DNA from: Candidatus Sabulitectum sp.
Lineage (GTDB): Bacteria > Fermentibacterota > Fermentibacteria > Fermentibacterales > JCC-6
Assembly (NCBI GenBank): GCA_023139045.1
Contig: JAGLOJ010000082.1
Location: 1 to 64,000, forward strand
Reading direction: 5' to 3'
DNA length: 64,000 nt
The notes beneath the pieces are model-generated. The model saw only the letters and a list, made by a program, of their open reading frames with translations, was not told the origin of the DNA and ran no database searches. Position 1 is the first letter of the stretch. Every line of letters begins with the position of its first letter. A program made the position numbers and the translations under genes. This document shows, piece after piece, positions 63,720 through 64,000 of the stretch.

Positions 63720-64000
63720 GTGAAGTTTTCTGAGTTGTTGAAGAAGGAAAAGCTGAATAAAGTTTTCAATTTTGTATTGACTAACAGCTATGTCAGTGCA
63801 TTTCTTCTTTTTCTTGTTCTGGCTGCAGTATCGTTGTTTGCGTACAGAACTCTCTCCGGTTTAACACAATCCGACTTATCCGGTTTGTCGGTTGCGTCTG
63901 TTGTTATCTCTTTTCTGCTTATCTGTATGGCATATCTGAACAGATTTCTCTTCTGGACAATTCTCACATCATCTTTCAGGTTGAAGGCGCCTTTTCTTCT
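63720..64000 (+). CDS. Polytopic membrane protein, 5' part (UPF0104/LPG-synthase TM-like)
   Basis: A frame opens with GTG 63720, eight bases after TGGGGGA, and runs off the window end after 93 codons. Two transmembrane helices are visible (YVSAFLLFLVLAAVSLFAY, ASVVISFLLICMAYLNRFLF), followed by the loop WTILTSSFRLKAPFL. This pattern resembles the start of UPF0104/flippase-like proteins of the lysylphosphatidylglycerol synthase membrane family, which would suit a glycan or lipid region. The ORF is absent from the track because it is truncated. Confidence 0.5.
   Translation, partial: MKFSELLKKEKLNKVFNFVLTNSYVSAFLLFLVLAAVSLFAYRTLSGLTQSDLSGLSVASVVISFLLICMAYLNRFLFWTILTSSFRLKAPFL

Overview
The window looks like part of a chromosome of a diderm bacterium of the FCB (Fibrobacteres-Chlorobi-Bacteroidetes) type, possibly a candidate phylum such as Fermentibacteria (the phylum guess is inference). 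Four things point there: a fused lpxC-fabZ gene, an SprA-type type IX secretion (T9SS) translocon, a secreted protein ending in a T9SS-like sorting domain, and complete lipid A, Lol, Lpt and Bam genes showing a lipopolysaccharide outer membrane. Base composition is moderate and most genes are packed with 4-8 nt overlaps. I saw no rRNA, tRNA, CRISPR array or intact insertion sequence.

Layout. 0-4.9 kb is a small accessory island: a decayed AbiE-type operon (DUF6088 antitoxin plus AbiEii nucleotidyltransferase remnants), an intact hipB-hipA pair, a mazE-mazF pair, a RelE/HigB-type toxin with an HTH antitoxin, and an EamA transporter broken by two frameshifts. 5-10 kb holds a GNAT acetyltransferase, a DUF202 membrane protein, a P-type cation ATPase, a DUF2809 protein and a ChaN-like protein. 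10.1-23.4 kb is a long housekeeping and envelope run: prfB (with a readable programmed +1 frameshift), lysS, lolC, lolD, clpC, bamA, skp, lpxD, lpxC-fabZ, lpxA and a DUF5683 gene, nearly all overlapping. A 252 bp element with 11 bp terminal inverted repeats separates this from an ECF sigma factor / anti-sigma pair.

25.5-35.4 kb is rich in exported proteins: a CsgG/FlgT-like secreted protein, a 1301-residue T9SS cargo (M23 peptidase, FG-GAP repeats, F5/8-type domain and sorting signal) in an operon with a beta-propeller-like exported protein, a polytopic membrane protein, and a lipoprotein resembling an M1 aminopeptidase without its zinc site. ligA, a GT-C-like membrane protein, serC, lptG and lptF follow, then the 1874-residue SprA translocon.

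48.6-58 kb is a complete type IV pilus motor and regulation operon: two tandem pilB genes, pilT, pilC, pilS, pilR, then pilA behind a good sigma-54 promoter. 58.2-64 kb has more AT-rich coding and looks like a surface-glycan or lipid region: a B12-binding radical SAM protein, a GT-C membrane protein, an exported unknown, a methyltransferase, and a membrane protein running off the end. Overall the window encodes outer-membrane construction (Lpx, Lpt, Lol, Bam, Skp), secretion across that membrane (SprA and cargo), twitching motility or adhesion (type IV pili) and probable surface-glycan synthesis, beside a toxin-antitoxin island.
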